Assembly (NCBI GenBank): GCA_016235555.1
Contig: JACRKC010000114.1
Coordinates: 124,001 to 188,000, forward strand
Source: Verrucomicrobiota bacterium
GTDB taxonomy: Bacteria > Verrucomicrobiota > Verrucomicrobiia > Opitutales > Opitutaceae
DNA: 64,000 bases
Direction of reading: 5' to 3'
Shown: piece by piece, positions 52,122 to 61,883 of the stretch
How the letters are laid out: each line of letters starts with the position of its first letter
Numbering within the stretch: position 1 is the stretch's first letter
Position numbers and translations under genes: made by a program
The notes under the pieces: model-generated
Seen by the model: only the letters and a program-made list of their open reading frames with translations
Database searches by the model: none
What the model was told of the DNA's origin: nothing

Positions 52122-54710
52122 ATGCGTTCTGCCCCGACCTTTCGCGCAGCCGTCCTGCTCGCTGCGCTGTTTTCTCTGCCGCTGGCCGCCGCGCCGCTCA
52201 CCCAGGAGCTCCGCCGCTTCCTCGAGATCGAGTGCGCCGACTGCCACGACGCCACCGAGAAAAAAGGCGGCCTCGATCTCACCGCGCTGACCCTCGAGCC
52301 GGCCAACCCGAAGAACTTCGCGCTCTGGGTCAAAGTCCACGATCGCGCCGCCACCGGTGAGATGCCGCCAAAGAAACGCGAGCGCCCGCCCGCGGAGGCC
52401 CTCGCCGCCTTCACGAAATCCATCGCCGGAGCCCTCACACAGTTCGAAGGCGAACGCTTTGCGCGCGAGGGCCGCGCCACCCAACGCCGCCTCAACCGCT
52501 ACGAATACGAAAACGCCCTCCGCGATCTCCTCGCGGCGCCGTGGCTCCAGGTGCGCGACACGCTGCCCGAGGACGGCGAGGCGTTTCGGTTCAACAAGGT
52601 CGGCGACGCCCTCGACGTCTCCCACGTGCAGATGGCGCGCTACCTCGCCGCCGCCGACTACGCGCTGCGCCAGGTCCTCGCCACGAGCGCGGAACGCCCG
52701 CCCACCACCACCAAACGCTATTACGCCCGCGACCAGCGCAGCTTCACGGGACCGATGACGTTCACCGTCTTCAACACCGCGCCCGAACGCGCAACCTTCC
52801 CCGTGCTCGGCACCGCCGGCCAGCCCGACGTCCGCTCGAAAAAACAGCCTATCACCGCCGGCGCCAAGGACCCCGCCACGCGCGATCTCGAAGCCGTCGG
52901 CATGCCCGCCGGCAGCTACGAACCGCTCGAGCCCAAGTTCAACCAGTTCCGCGCCCCCCTCGCCGGCCACTACAAAATCCGGATCAACGCCTACTCCGTC
53001 TGGATCGGTCCCAACGGCAACCCGAAGCGACCCGACCAGTGGTTCATCCCCGACCTCGACAACATCGCCGCCGGCCGCCGGCCCGAGCCGGTCACCGTCT
53101 ACTCGGAAACGCCGCCACGTCAGTTGCGCTGGCTCGGAAAATTCGACGCCGCGCCCACGGCCGCCCCACACGAGATCGATACGTGGCTGCTCGCCGGCGA
53201 GATGATCCGACCGGATCCCGCGCGGCTGTTCCGTTCGCGCCCCGGCGCCGGCCGCTGGCAAAACCCGCTCGCCGAGAAAGACGGCCAGCCCGGCGTCGCC
53301 TTCCGCTGGCTCGAGGTCGAAGGCCCGCTCTACGACTCGTGGCCCACCGCCGGTCACCAACTCCTCTTCGGTGATCTTCCGCTCAAGCCGGCCGCGAGCG
53401 GCACCGGCGTCGAGATCGTATCCGTGCAGCCGGCGAAGGACGCCGAGCCCCTCCTGCGCAATTTCGTGGCCCGCGCTTATCGTCGTCCCGTGAGCGACCA
53501 TGAAGCAAAGCGGTTTCTCCCGGTCATCGACGCCGCGCTGAAGGCCGGCAGCAATTTCACCGACGCGATGCTCACCGGCTACACTGCCGTGCTCTGCTCG
53601 CCGGAGTTTGTCTGCATCGAGGAGCATCCCGGCAAACTCGACGACCACGCCGTCGCGTCGCGTCTCAGCTTCTTTCTCTGGAATTCGCCGCCCGACGCCG
53701 AGCTCCGGACGCTCGCCGCCGACCGCCGCCTCCGCCGCCCCGAAGTCCTCCGCGCCCAGACCGACCGGCTGCTCAACGACCCGCGCGCGCGCCGCTTCGT
53801 CGATGCGTTTCTCGATTACTGGCTCGATCTCCGGAAAGTCGTCGCCACCGCGCCCGACTCGAACCTCTACCCCGACTACTACCTCGACGATCTGCTCACC
53901 GAGTCCGCGCTCGAGGAAACCCAGCTTTTCTTCGCCGAACTCCTCCGCGCCGACCTGCCGGCGCGCCACCTCGTCAGTTCCGATTTCGCGATGCTCAACG
54001 AGCGGCTCGCGGTCCACTACGGCCTGCCACCAGTCGACGGCGTCGCGGTGCGCCGCGTGTCGCTTCCACCCGACAGCCCGCGCGGCGGCCTGCTCACGCA
54101 GGCGGCCGTGCTCAAAGTCACCGCCAACGGGACCACGACCTCCCCCGTCATTCGCGGCGCGTGGATCATGGAACGCATCCTCGGCCGCCCGCCGCCCCCG
54201 CCGCCGCCGAGCGTGCCCGCCATCGAGCCCGACATCCGCGGCGCCAGCACCGTGCGCCAGCAACTCGACAAGCACCGCACCCTCGAAACCTGCCACGCCT
54301 GCCACGTCTACATCGACCCGCCCGGCTTTGCGCTCGAGAGCTTCGATGTCATGGGCGGCTGGCGCGACCGCTACCGTGCGACCGGCGAGGGCAAGCCCGA
54401 CGCCGGCATAGGCAAGGGCGGACAGAAATTCGCCTTCCACTCCGCGCTGCCCGTGGACTGCTCCGGCGAGATGCCCGACGGCCGGCCGTTCGGCGACATC
54501 CGCGAGTTCAAACGCCGTCTCCGCGACGACGAGCCGCAGATCGCCCGCAGTCTTGCGAAGCAACTGATCGTCTACGCGACCGGCGCGCCCGTCCGCTTCA
54601 GCGACCGGGCCGCACTCGAACGAATTCTCCAGCGCACCGCGCCAGGCCACCACGGCGTGCGCGCCCTCGTGCACGAGATTGTGCAAAGCGAACTTTTCCT
54701 GAACAAGTAA
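52122..54710 (+). CDS. exported DUF1587/DUF1592/DUF1588/DUF1585 protein with c-type haem motifs
   Basis: An 862-residue protein starting at ATG 52122 ([25 protein letters not shown]), a signal peptide, so it is outside the cytoplasm. It has the multi-domain layout of a large Planctomycete/Verrucomicrobia family of unknown function. Two CxxCH haem sites are present: CADCH at residues 38-42 and CHACH at residues 724-728. Blocks include [37 protein letters not shown] and [27 protein letters not shown]. It forms a pair with the DUF1552 gene 21 bases downstream. Probably involved in extracytoplasmic electron transfer or redox chemistry, but the reaction is unknown. Confidence 0.88.
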   Translation: MRSAPTFRAAVLLAALFSLPLAAAPLTQELRRFLEIECADCHDATEKKGGLDLTALTLEPANPKNFALWVKVHDRAATGEMPPKKRERPPAEALAAFTKSIAGALTQFEGERFAREGRATQRRLNRYEYENALRDLLAAPWLQVRDTLPEDGEAFRFNKVGDALDVSHVQMARYLAAADYALRQVLATSAERPPTTTKRYYARDQRSFTGPMTFTVFNTAPERATFPVLGTAGQPDVRSKKQPITAGAKDPATRDLEAVGMPAGSYEPLEPKFNQFRAPLAGHYKIRINAYSVWIGPNGNPKRPDQWFIPDLDNIAAGRRPEPVTVYSETPPRQLRWLGKFDAAPTAAPHEIDTWLLAGEMIRPDPARLFRSRPGAGRWQNPLAEKDGQPGVAFRWLEVEGPLYDSWPTAGHQLLFGDLPLKPAASGTGVEIVSVQPAKDAEPLLRNFVARAYRRPVSDHEAKRFLPVIDAALKAGSNFTDAMLTGYTAVLCSPEFVCIEEHPGKLDDHAVASRLSFFLWNSPPDAELRTLAADRRLRRPEVLRAQTDRLLNDPRARRFVDAFLDYWLDLRKVVATAPDSNLYPDYYLDDLLTESALEETQLFFAELLRADLPARHLVSSDFAMLNERLAVHYGLPPVDGVAVRRVSLPPDSPRGGLLTQAAVLKVTANGTTTSPVIRGAWIMERILGRPPPPPPPSVPAIEPDIRGASTVRQQLDKHRTLETCHACHVYIDPPGFALESFDVMGGWRDRYRATGEGKPDAGIGKGGQKFAFHSALPVDCSGEMPDGRPFGDIREFKRRLRDDEPQIARSLAKQLIVYATGAPVRFSDRAALERILQRTAPGHHGVRALVHEIVQSELFLNK

Positions 54711-54731
54711 CCGCCGCGCCCCCCCTGCCCC

Positions 54732-56084
54732 ATGAAACCTCCCCACCCCGCCCGCTCCCGCCTCGGTTCCCACGTCGCCACGCCGCACGCGCTTTCGCGC
54801 CGGCAGTTCCTCCACGGCGCCGGCATTCTCCTCTCGCTGCCGTTGCTCGACGCGATGCTGCCCGCGTTCGCCAAGGCCGCGCCCGCGTCGCCCACCGGCC
54901 CCGGCGCCAAGCCCCGCCGCATGCTCGCGATCTGCAACAATCTCGGGCTCGTCCCGGATCAATTTTTTCCGAAGGACGCGGGTCGCGGCTACAAACTCTC
55001 CCCCTACCTCGAGACGCTCCGCGCGCACCGGGACGACTTCACCGTGTTCAGCGGCGTGTCGCATCCCGACGTCGACGGCGGTCACCCGGCCGACATCTGC
55101 TTCCTCACCGCGGCGCCGCACCCGGGCAGCGGCGGTTTCCGCAACACGATCTCGCTCGACCAATACATGGCCGAACGCATCGGCCACCTCACGCGCTTCC
55201 CCTCGCTCACGCTCGGCGTCAACGTCCAGCAAGGCACCCGCAGCCTCTCGTGGACCGGCCAGGGCGTGTTGATCCCGTGCGAGGAAAAAGCCTCGGAGGT
55301 GTTCAAGCGCCTCTTCGTGCAAGGCACGCCCGCCGAGGTCGAAGCGCAGATGCGCAAACTCGACCGCGGCCAGAGCATCCTCGACGCCGTGGCCGGCCAG
55401 GCGAAGGACCTCTCCCGCAGCGTGACGGCGCGCGACCGTGAGCGGCTCGACCAGTATTTCACCAGCGTGCGCGACCTCGAGCAGCGCATGCAGATGTCGA
55501 AGGAATGGGAGCGCAAACCGAAGCCCAAGGTCGAAGCCTCCTGCCCCCTCGATCCCGCCAGCCCCGCGGCCTATATGGAAAAGGTGAAGCTCATGTATGA
55601 CATGGCGCGCCTCGCCTTCGAGACCGACTCCACGCGCAGCATCTCGCTCCTCCTCGACAGCGTGAACTCCCCCGCGATCGAGTTCGGCGACGACAAACTC
55701 TCCGACGGCTACCACAACATCTCCCATCACGGCCGCAACGAAGCCAAGCTCGCGCAACTCCGCGCTGTCGACCAGTGGCACATGAAGCTGCTCGCCGAAC
55801 TGTTCCAGGACCTGAAGTCCGTGCGCGAAGACGGCGAGACGCTCTTCGACCGCACGATGGTCCTCTACGGCACCAACCTCGGCAACGCCAACACCCACGT
55901 GACGACGAATCTCCCGACGCTCTTTGCCGGCGGCGGCTTCCGCCACGGCCAGCACCTCGCGTTCAACACCGAGCAAAACTACCCGCTGCCGAATCTCTTC
56001 GTCTCGATGCTCCAGCGCATGGGCTTGGAAGCGGACAAGTTTGCCTCGTCCACCAGCACGGTGCGCGGTCTGGAGCTGGTTTGA
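54732..56084 (+). CDS. DUF1552 family protein with Tat signal
   Basis: A 450-residue protein. The N-terminus has a twin-arginine signal, [23 protein letters not shown], so it is exported folded. The DUF1552 body has [54 protein letters not shown]-like and [25 protein letters not shown]-like blocks. Family members are encoded beside DUF1592-type cytochromes across Planctomycetes and Verrucomicrobia and may belong to the alkaline-phosphatase/sulfatase-like fold. The function is unknown. It ends at a REP-like hairpin in front of convergent clpX. Confidence 0.86.
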   Translation: MKPPHPARSRLGSHVATPHALSRRQFLHGAGILLSLPLLDAMLPAFAKAAPASPTGPGAKPRRMLAICNNLGLVPDQFFPKDAGRGYKLSPYLETLRAHRDDFTVFSGVSHPDVDGGHPADICFLTAAPHPGSGGFRNTISLDQYMAERIGHLTRFPSLTLGVNVQQGTRSLSWTGQGVLIPCEEKASEVFKRLFVQGTPAEVEAQMRKLDRGQSILDAVAGQAKDLSRSVTARDRERLDQYFTSVRDLEQRMQMSKEWERKPKPKVEASCPLDPASPAAYMEKVKLMYDMARLAFETDSTRSISLLLDSVNSPAIEFGDDKLSDGYHNISHHGRNEAKLAQLRAVDQWHMKLLAELFQDLKSVREDGETLFDRTMVLYGTNLGNANTHVTTNLPTLFAGGGFRHGQHLAFNTEQNYPLPNLFVSMLQRMGLEADKFASSTSTVRGLELV

Positions 56085-56086
56085 GG

Positions 56087-56162
56087 TAGGGCCGGTCTCT
56101 GACCGGCCACTCGGTGCGAGCACCGCGTGTGCAATAAAGGCCGGCCACAGACCGGCCCTACT
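56087..56162. repeat. GTAG-headed palindromic repeat between DUF1552 and clpX
   Basis: Two 23-base arms (56087-56109 and 56140-56162) match in 21 positions after reverse-complementing. Each arm contains its own short dyad (GGCCGGTCTCTGACCGGCC-like). The outer ends read GTAG and CTAC, as in REP sequences linked to REP-associated tyrosine transposases. It lies between convergent genes, so it may also act as a bidirectional transcription stop. Confidence 0.75.
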
Positions 56163-56164
56163 CT

Positions 56165-57460
<1,296 letters not shown>

Positions 57461-57522
57461 GACGGGAGCGTGCGAAGCTGGCGCGGCGAGTCGAGCGTGG
57501 AGAACGCGTAAGACGCTGCGCG

Positions 57523-58146
57523 TCAGGCGGCGCTCGGCACGGCGAGTTTCTGGGCTTCGCGGGTGGACTCGACCACGTGGTCGACGATGCCGTAGTCCTT
57601 GGCCTCGTGCGCGCTCATGTAGTAGTCGCGGTCGGAGTCCTTTTCGACCTGGGCGGCGGTTTTGCCGGTGTGCTTGGCGATGACCTCGTTGAGGGTCCTG
57701 CGCCAGCGGAGGATTTCCTTGGCCGCGATGGCGATGTCGGCCGCCTGGCCACCGGCGCCGCCGCTCGGCTGGTGAATCATGATACGGCTGTTCGGCAGCG
57801 CGAAACGCTTGCCCTTCGTGCCCGCCGCCACGAGCACCGTGCTCATGCTGGCGGCCATGCCCACGCAGTAGGTGACGATGTCGCACTGGAGGAAGTTCAT
57901 CGTGTCATAGATGGCCATGCCACCGGTCACGACGCCGCCGGGCGAGTTGATGTAGAGATGGATGTCCTTCTTCGCGTCCTCCATCTGGAGAAAGAGCAGC
58001 TGCGCGATCACGGCGTTGGCCACGCCATCGTCGATCGGAGTGCCGATGAAAACGATCCGGTCCTTCAGCAGGCGGCTGAACACGTCCCACTGGCGCTCGC
58101 CGCGGCCGGTGTTCTCCCAAATGGTCGGAATGTAGTAGGTGCTCAC
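57523..58146 (-). CDS. clpP: ATP-dependent Clp protease proteolytic subunit ClpP
   Basis: A 207-residue serine peptidase that assembles as a double heptamer and degrades proteins unfolded by ClpX. The triad can be placed at S100 (GMAASM), H125 (IMIHQPSGG) and D174 (SDRDYYMS), with the same spacing as the E. coli S/H/D. The serine neighbourhood GMAASMST differs slightly from the usual GQAASMGA. It lies between tig and clpX, 20 bases after tig. Confidence 0.97.
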   Translation of the reverse strand: MSTYYIPTIWENTGRGERQWDVFSRLLKDRIVFIGTPIDDGVANAVIAQLLFLQMEDAKKDIHLYINSPGGVVTGGMAIYDTMNFLQCDIVTYCVGMAASMSTVLVAAGTKGKRFALPNSRIMIHQPSGGAGGQAADIAIAAKEILRWRRTLNEVIAKHTGKTAAQVEKDSDRDYYMSAHEAKDYGIVDHVVESTREAQKLAVPSAA

Positions 58147-58166
58147 AATATCTTGGTTTTATCGGC

Positions 58167-59492
58167 TCAGGCCGTCGCCGGCTGAACCGTTTTCACCGTA
58201 GCTTTGGCGACCAGGAAATCAACCGCCTTGTCGAAAATGATCCCCTGCTGCACGTGGCGGAGGTAATCGCGATCGCCCGCGAGCTGCTTGACGATCTTGT
58301 CCGCCTTCTGCTGCGAGCGCATCGTCTCGCGGTAGACCCACGCATCGATGTCCTGCTCGGTGACCTCGATTTTTTCCTTTTCCGCGATCTTCGCGAGGAC
58401 GAGCTGGACCTTCACGCGATTGGCGGCGGCTTTCTGCGCGCCGGCGATGAGCTCCTTTTTGTCCTTCTCGAACTGCTCCTGCGGGACGCCGCGGCGCATG
58501 TTCTCCTCGATGAATTGGCGGAGCACGCCCTGCGTCTCGGAGGCGACGAGTGAATCCGGCACGGGGAAGTCGACTCGCGCTGAGAGCAACTCGGTAACCT
58601 GCCGGCGCTGCGCGGTGCGGTTCTGATACTCCTTCTGCAGTTTGAGATTGTTGCGGATGTTCTGCTTCAGACCGTCGAGGCTGTCGGCTTGGTTCGCCTT
58701 GAAGAACTCCTCATTCAGCTCCGGCAGCACACGCTCGCGCACCTCCTGCACCTCGACCGCGTAGACCGCCTGCTTGCCGGCGAGCGCCGGCACGGGCGCG
58801 AAGTCCGCGGGGAAAGTGATCGTGACGTTCTTCTTTTCGCCCGCCTTCAAGCCGGCGAGCTGCTGGCCGAGGCCGGGAATGACGCCCTCGTTGGCGCCCT
58901 CAACTTCTTCCCACGTCTGCGGGACTTTGCCGTAGAGTTGCTTGTCAGGGGCGATTTCAGTGATGGCCTTGCCGTCGATCGTGCCGTCGTAGCCGAGCTT
59001 CACGTAATCGCTTTTGGCGGCGGCGCGATCGGCGGCCTTGAAATCGGCGCGCTCGGAGCGGAGGCCATGGATCACGTTGTCGACTTCGGCATCCGTGGCT
59101 TCGGTCGAGACGACCTCGGTCGGCAAACCAACATAGTCCGGCACCGCAAAGTCGGGACGCACATCGACGGTGATCGTGATGGAGGCAGCGGTATTGTTCT
59201 CGATCTTGCCGTCCTCGATATTGACGACGTTGAGCACGTCCAGCTTCTCCTGATCCATCGCGGCCTTGTAGGCCTTGGCGACGACCTTCTGCTTGAACTC
59301 GCCGTCGACCTCTTTGCGGAAGTGACGGGCGACCAGCGTGGCGGGGGCCTTGCCCGGGCGGAAGCCGGGGAGGCGCGCGATCTTGGCGATTTCGGCCACG
59401 ACGGCGGTGTATTCCGCGGCGACTTCGCTCGGTTCGAGCGCGACGACGAGGCTCTTGCGGGTGGCGGAGACGGTGTTCAGTTGGACGTTCAC
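58167..59492 (-). CDS. tig: trigger factor chaperone / peptidyl-prolyl isomerase
   Basis: A 441-residue ribosome-associated chaperone. The start is taken as GTG at 59492 (VNVQLNTVSATRKSLVVALEPSE); the ATG-headed longer frame adds 66 residues without family similarity. The ribosome-docking segment is present in variant form, GFRPGKAPATLVARHF; the FKBP-type domain begins DYVKLGYDGTIDGKAI and includes VIPGLGQQLAGLKAGEKKNVTITFP; the C-terminal helical domain follows. First gene of the tig-clpP-clpX operon. No strong Shine-Dalgarno is visible before the GTG. Confidence 0.96.
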   Translation of the reverse strand: MNVQLNTVSATRKSLVVALEPSEVAAEYTAVVAEIAKIARLPGFRPGKAPATLVARHFRKEVDGEFKQKVVAKAYKAAMDQEKLDVLNVVNIEDGKIENNTAASITITVDVRPDFAVPDYVGLPTEVVSTEATDAEVDNVIHGLRSERADFKAADRAAAKSDYVKLGYDGTIDGKAITEIAPDKQLYGKVPQTWEEVEGANEGVIPGLGQQLAGLKAGEKKNVTITFPADFAPVPALAGKQAVYAVEVQEVRERVLPELNEEFFKANQADSLDGLKQNIRNNLKLQKEYQNRTAQRRQVTELLSARVDFPVPDSLVASETQGVLRQFIEENMRRGVPQEQFEKDKKELIAGAQKAAANRVKVQLVLAKIAEKEKIEVTEQDIDAWVYRETMRSQQKADKIVKQLAGDRDYLRHVQQGIIFDKAVDFLVAKATVKTVQPATA

Positions 59493-59589
59493 AGGAAAGG
59501 TGCGGAGACGTGTATTATCGAGGGAATCGGGCACGCTACGGCGGGCGCGGCGCCGGTCAATGATGGATTGCGAGCGGGGGAGCGCAGGG

Positions 59590-59708
59590 CACGGCTTTCC
59601 GGTTTGGTTTCGCAACTGTAGGTCAGCTCGCATGCGAGCGCGGTTTGGCGCGCGCCAGCGCGCTGGCCTACGTGGGAACGATTTGTGCATTCAAACCGGA
59701 AAGCCGTG
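59590..59708. repeat. nested inverted repeat with perfect 17-base outer arms
   Basis: CACGGCTTTCCGGTTTG (59590-59606) is exactly complementary to CAAACCGGAAAGCCGTG (59692-59708). Inside lies a GTAG-headed REP-like palindrome: GTAGGTCAGC (59618-59627) against GCTGGCCTAC (59662-59671), 9 of 10 pairs, with the perfect 14-base palindrome GCTCGCATGCGAGC (59626-59639). The outer arm recurs at 60058-60075 in the same orientation as the right arm, with 16 of 18 bases equal. Confidence 0.75.
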
Positions 59709-59753
59709 GAGCGCAGATCCACGGTGATCCGCTGAAGCCCGCTAAGGTGCTAG

Positions 59754-59870
59754 GAGTCTGTCGGACTTAGGCGAGCGAAGGCGTCTGTAGGTGAATATTT
59801 GATCTCACGGAATTTTTTCTCGCGAATATTCGATGCCAGATGGCCTTCATTTTCTAAGTCCGACAGGCTG
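59754..59870. mobile_element. MITE-like element with CTAG flanks
   Basis: Terminal inverted repeats: left end contains CTGTCGGACTTAG (59758-59770) and right end CTAAGTCCGACAG (59854-59866), a perfect 13-bp match; extended to 17 bases the ends agree in 14. The element is directly flanked by CTAG on both sides (59750-59753 and 59871-59874), as expected for a 4-base target duplication. The 117-base interior is AT-rich and has no ORF, so it would depend on a transposase in trans. The specific family (possibly IS5-like, which favours CTAG-type targets) is inference. Confidence 0.6.
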
Positions 59871-60057
59871 CTAGCGCGAAGACCCCGAACTCGGCCGCCA
59901 TGCCCGCCGCGCCTGCAACCTCGCCCTCCTGCGCCCGCCCTCCTCGGCGCCCTCCTGCGCGACGGCCCCCTCAACCTCTCCGCCCTCACGCAGCACTACG
60001 CCTCCCACCCCGCCGCCGCCCTGTGCTTCCTGCGCTCCCCCACCCAACCCCATGAGG

Positions 60058-60197
60058 TCAAACCGGAATCCCGTGCCGCGAGCGGGAGGTGTAACTCAAA
60101 CTGAGGTCAGTTCCGAAGGCTTTGGCTGTAGCGGCGGTGCTTCGACGGCGGTCATAGACCGCCGCTACAAATCGCTGGCCTCAGTTTGGGTCACACC
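60058..60197. repeat. third copy of the arm plus a GTAG-type palindrome
   Basis: A copy of the outer arm (TCAAACCGGAATCCCGTG, 60058-60075) is followed by a long inverted repeat: arms 60088-60110 and 60175-60197 match at 20 of 23 positions. Inside it TGTAGCGGCGGT (60127-60138) is exactly complementary to ACCGCCGCTACA (60158-60169), again with GTAG and CTAC ends. REP/REPIN-like. Confidence 0.7.
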
Positions 60198-60225
60198 CGC
60201 GAGCAGGCCGGTGCGGGAATCGCAC

Positions 60226-60254
60226 TTGACGCCGCCGCCGCAATCGTGGCTTTC
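60226..60254 (+). promoter_or_regulatory. possible promoter of tRNA-Glu
   Basis: TTGACG at 60226-60231 is a good -35 hexamer. At 17 bases distance the sequence is GCTTTC (60249-60254), a poor -10. tRNA-Glu starts 16 bases later, a usual distance. Only the -35 is convincing. Confidence 0.35.
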
Positions 60255-60270
60255 TCCACCTCCGATTCAC

Positions 60271-60345
60271 GCCCTCATCGTCTATCGGTTAGGACAGGAG
60301 ATTCTCAATCTTCAAAGCGGGGTTCGATTCCCCGTGGGGGCGCCA
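60271..60345 (+). tRNA. tRNA-Glu (anticodon CTC), CCA encoded
   Basis: Acceptor strands GCCCTCA (60271-60277) and TGGGGGC (60335-60341) pair; the D arm is GTCTATCGGTTAGGAC, the anticodon loop TTCTCAA gives anticodon CTC, the T arm is CGGGG-TTCGATT-CCCCG. Discriminator G, then genomic CCA at 60343-60345. The tyrosine-recombinase gene begins 72 bases downstream on the same strand, so the 3' half of this tRNA is the probable attachment site. Confidence 0.95.
60320..60345 (+). other. probable attachment site (attL) at the tRNA-Glu 3' end
   Basis: Integrases next to a tRNA usually recombine in its T-arm and acceptor 3' half, leaving a short direct repeat at the far end of the island. Here the candidate core is the GGGGTTCGATTCCCCG segment to CCA. 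I do not find a second copy between 60346 and the end of the window, so the other end of the island should lie outside. Confidence 0.5.
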
Positions 60346-60388
60346 ACTAAATCGTTGGTATTCAGGAACCGCAGTCGGCCCGACCACA

Positions 60389-60413
60389 GATTTGCCAGTT
60401 GACGTGGCAAATC
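60389..60413 (+). promoter_or_regulatory. hairpin and repeat motif directly upstream of the integrase
   Basis: GATTTGCC (60389-60396) pairs with GGCAAATC (60406-60413) across a 9-base loop, ending four bases before the integrase ATG at 60418. It contains one copy of the 15-mer GCCAGTTGACGTGGC (60394-60408), which recurs before the next gene. A hairpin here could mask the integrase start from ribosomes or be a protein-binding site. Confidence 0.5.
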
Positions 60414-60417
60414 GGGC

Positions 60418-61629
60418 ATGAACCAAAACACTGCGTTCGTTATTTCAGAATTCACGAATCCCTCTGGGGAGATCGTTTTTCGCGTTGCTGGTTGGTTGGA
60501 CGGGAAACGCGTTCGCAAAAACTTCCCGACCCGCGCTGAGGCGAATGCCGAGCGTCAGACCCTCGATGTTCAGCGACTCCAAAGCGAGACGGGCATCCGC
60601 ACCGCCGCGACACGGCTAACGGACGAGCAATTGAAGGACGCTGAGGCCGCGTTTCGCCGGCTCGCAGACGCCGGCCATTCGTTGCTTTTCTGCGTGGATT
60701 TCACGGCTGCGAACTATCGTCCGCCCGAGAAGCAAAGAGCCCTTGCCGATGCAGTCGCGGACTATGTCACCGCGAAGGAACACGAATTCGAGCAAGGGCA
60801 ACTTTCGGTGCCTCAGATCAAGCGGATTCGGTCGGACCTAAAACGACTGAAAACACACTACGCGGGCAAGAGCGTGGCGGAGATCACGCCGGCCAGCTTG
60901 GTCGCCTTTTTTGAAATGGGCCGACCTGGGTTGAAGACTTACAACAACCGCCGGGGCATCGTTTCGACTTTCTACAAGTTCTCGTTCCACCGCGGCTGGA
61001 TTGCGGAGAACCCGGTGCTAAAGGTGCCGCATCACCGCATCCGGCGGCGGCGCGGCGCGGCCAAAACCATGACGGCCGACGAAGCCCGCAAGATCATGGC
61101 GCATTTGGAAACCTTTGAAGGTGGACGTTGGGTGCCGTATTTCGCGCTCTGCCTCTTCGCTGGCATCCGTCCCGGTGTGCCTGACGGCGAAATGAGCAAG
61201 CTCCCGAGTGAGGCGGTGAACCTCAACGGCGGATTTATCGCGATTTCCGCCGAGGTTTCGAAAATCCGCGAACCACGCAAGATCACGATCCAACCAAATC
61301 TCGCAGCCTGGCTCCGCGCCTATCCGCTCGAAAAATTTCCACTCGTCGTCGGCAATTTTCAACAGCGGTGCTCCGCGCTGCGAAAGAAATTCAACCTTTC
61401 GCACGACGTGATGAGGCACACTTTCATTTCGATGTTCGTCGCGAAATTCCGCTCCATCGGCGAGGCGGCTATTCAGGCGGGCAATTCCGAGAGCATCATC
61501 CGCCGGCACTACCTCGACATGAAAACGGCAGAAGAAGCCGAGGAGTATTTCGGCATCCTACCGAAACGCAGCGCTGCATTTGAGCCGATTTCGACCGCAG
61601 CGAGCCGGCCAGTTGACGTGGCGGCGTAG
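60418..61629 (+). CDS. int: tyrosine recombinase/phage-type integrase
   Basis: A 403-residue site-specific recombinase. An N-terminal arm-binding-like domain (residues 1-60), a core-binding SAM-like domain (about 105-205) and the catalytic domain. Catalytic residues can be placed: R251 in LCLFAGIRPG, H329 and R333 in LSHDVMRHTF, and nucleophile Y365 in IIRRHYLD. The position usually occupied by a second histidine (LGHSS) is N356 in AGNSES. It probably integrates and excises the island at tRNA-Glu. The ATG has no purine-rich Shine-Dalgarno; the 15-mer repeat lies nine bases upstream. Confidence 0.93.
   Translation: MNQNTAFVISEFTNPSGEIVFRVAGWLDGKRVRKNFPTRAEANAERQTLDVQRLQSETGIRTAATRLTDEQLKDAEAAFRRLADAGHSLLFCVDFTAANYRPPEKQRALADAVADYVTAKEHEFEQGQLSVPQIKRIRSDLKRLKTHYAGKSVAEITPASLVAFFEMGRPGLKTYNNRRGIVSTFYKFSFHRGWIAENPVLKVPHHRIRRRRGAAKTMTADEARKIMAHLETFEGGRWVPYFALCLFAGIRPGVPDGEMSKLPSEAVNLNGGFIAISAEVSKIREPRKITIQPNLAAWLRAYPLEKFPLVVGNFQQRCSALRKKFNLSHDVMRHTFISMFVAKFRSIGEAAIQAGNSESIIRRHYLDMKTAEEAEEYFGILPKRSAAFEPISTAASRPVDVAA
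61608..61622 (+). repeat. second copy of the 15-mer GCCAGTTGACGTGGC
   Basis: Exact copy of 60394-60408. It overlaps the last codons and stop region of the integrase gene and ends nine bases before the ATG of the HTH gene (61632), the same distance as the first copy from the integrase ATG. The 15-mer is an imperfect dyad (GCCA and TGGC ends). Confidence 0.75.
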
Positions 61630-61631
61630 GC

Positions 61632-61862
61632 ATGGAATCAAACTCACCTTCCTCGACCATCACAAACCAACTCACCGATGTCATCGGCCTGCGCACGAGT
61701 GGCATTTTCCCGTCCGGCAAAGAGCCGTCGATTCGCACGCTTCGTTCGTGGACGAAGCTGCGGCGGATTCCGCATCACAAGGTCGGGCATTTCGTCTACT
61801 ACGACACCACCGAGGTCGCATTGCACATCCGCACCAAGTTGAAGGTTCCGGCGCGGGGCTGA
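61632..61862 (+). CDS. excisionase-like helix-turn-helix DNA-binding protein
   Basis: A 76-residue protein. The central part SIRTLRSWTKLRRIPHHKVGHFVYYDTTEVALHIR follows the MerR/AlpA/excisionase-type winged HTH pattern: recognition helix, then I-P-x-x-K-x-G wing and a final helix. The start ATG 61632 lies two bases after the integrase stop. Likely a recombination directionality factor or repressor of the island. It could bind the 15-mer repeated upstream of both genes, which is inference. Confidence 0.75.
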   Translation: MESNSPSSTITNQLTDVIGLRTSGIFPSGKEPSIRTLRSWTKLRRIPHHKVGHFVYYDTTEVALHIRTKLKVPARG

Positions 61863-61883
61863 TTGCGCCGCCGTGGGCGGCGC

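Larger units (their letters stand above)
59493..60270. other. 778-base region without a supported gene, rich in inverted repeats
   Basis: Between tig and tRNA-Glu I find no ORF with family similarity. The region holds a nested inverted repeat (59590-59708), a MITE-like element (59754-59870) and a second GTAG palindrome (60088-60197). The stretch 59876-60104 reads like decayed coding sequence: AREDPELGRHARRACNLALL in one frame continues as ALLRDGPLNLSALTQHYAS in another. Composition drops to AT-rich inside the MITE-like part. It may be an insertion-prone flank of the tRNA island. Confidence 0.6.

Noticed and set aside
51291-56123. 1610-codon open frame on the minus strand across GH2, DUF1592 and DUF1552 genes
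   Set aside because: It is antisense to three genes with clear families, and its text is low-complexity (R, G, A, E rich) with no domain pattern. Long antisense frames are common in high-GC DNA.
57461-57886. N-terminal extension of ClpX
   Set aside because: Overlaps clpP in another frame; the canonical zinc-binding N-terminus starts at ATG 57460.
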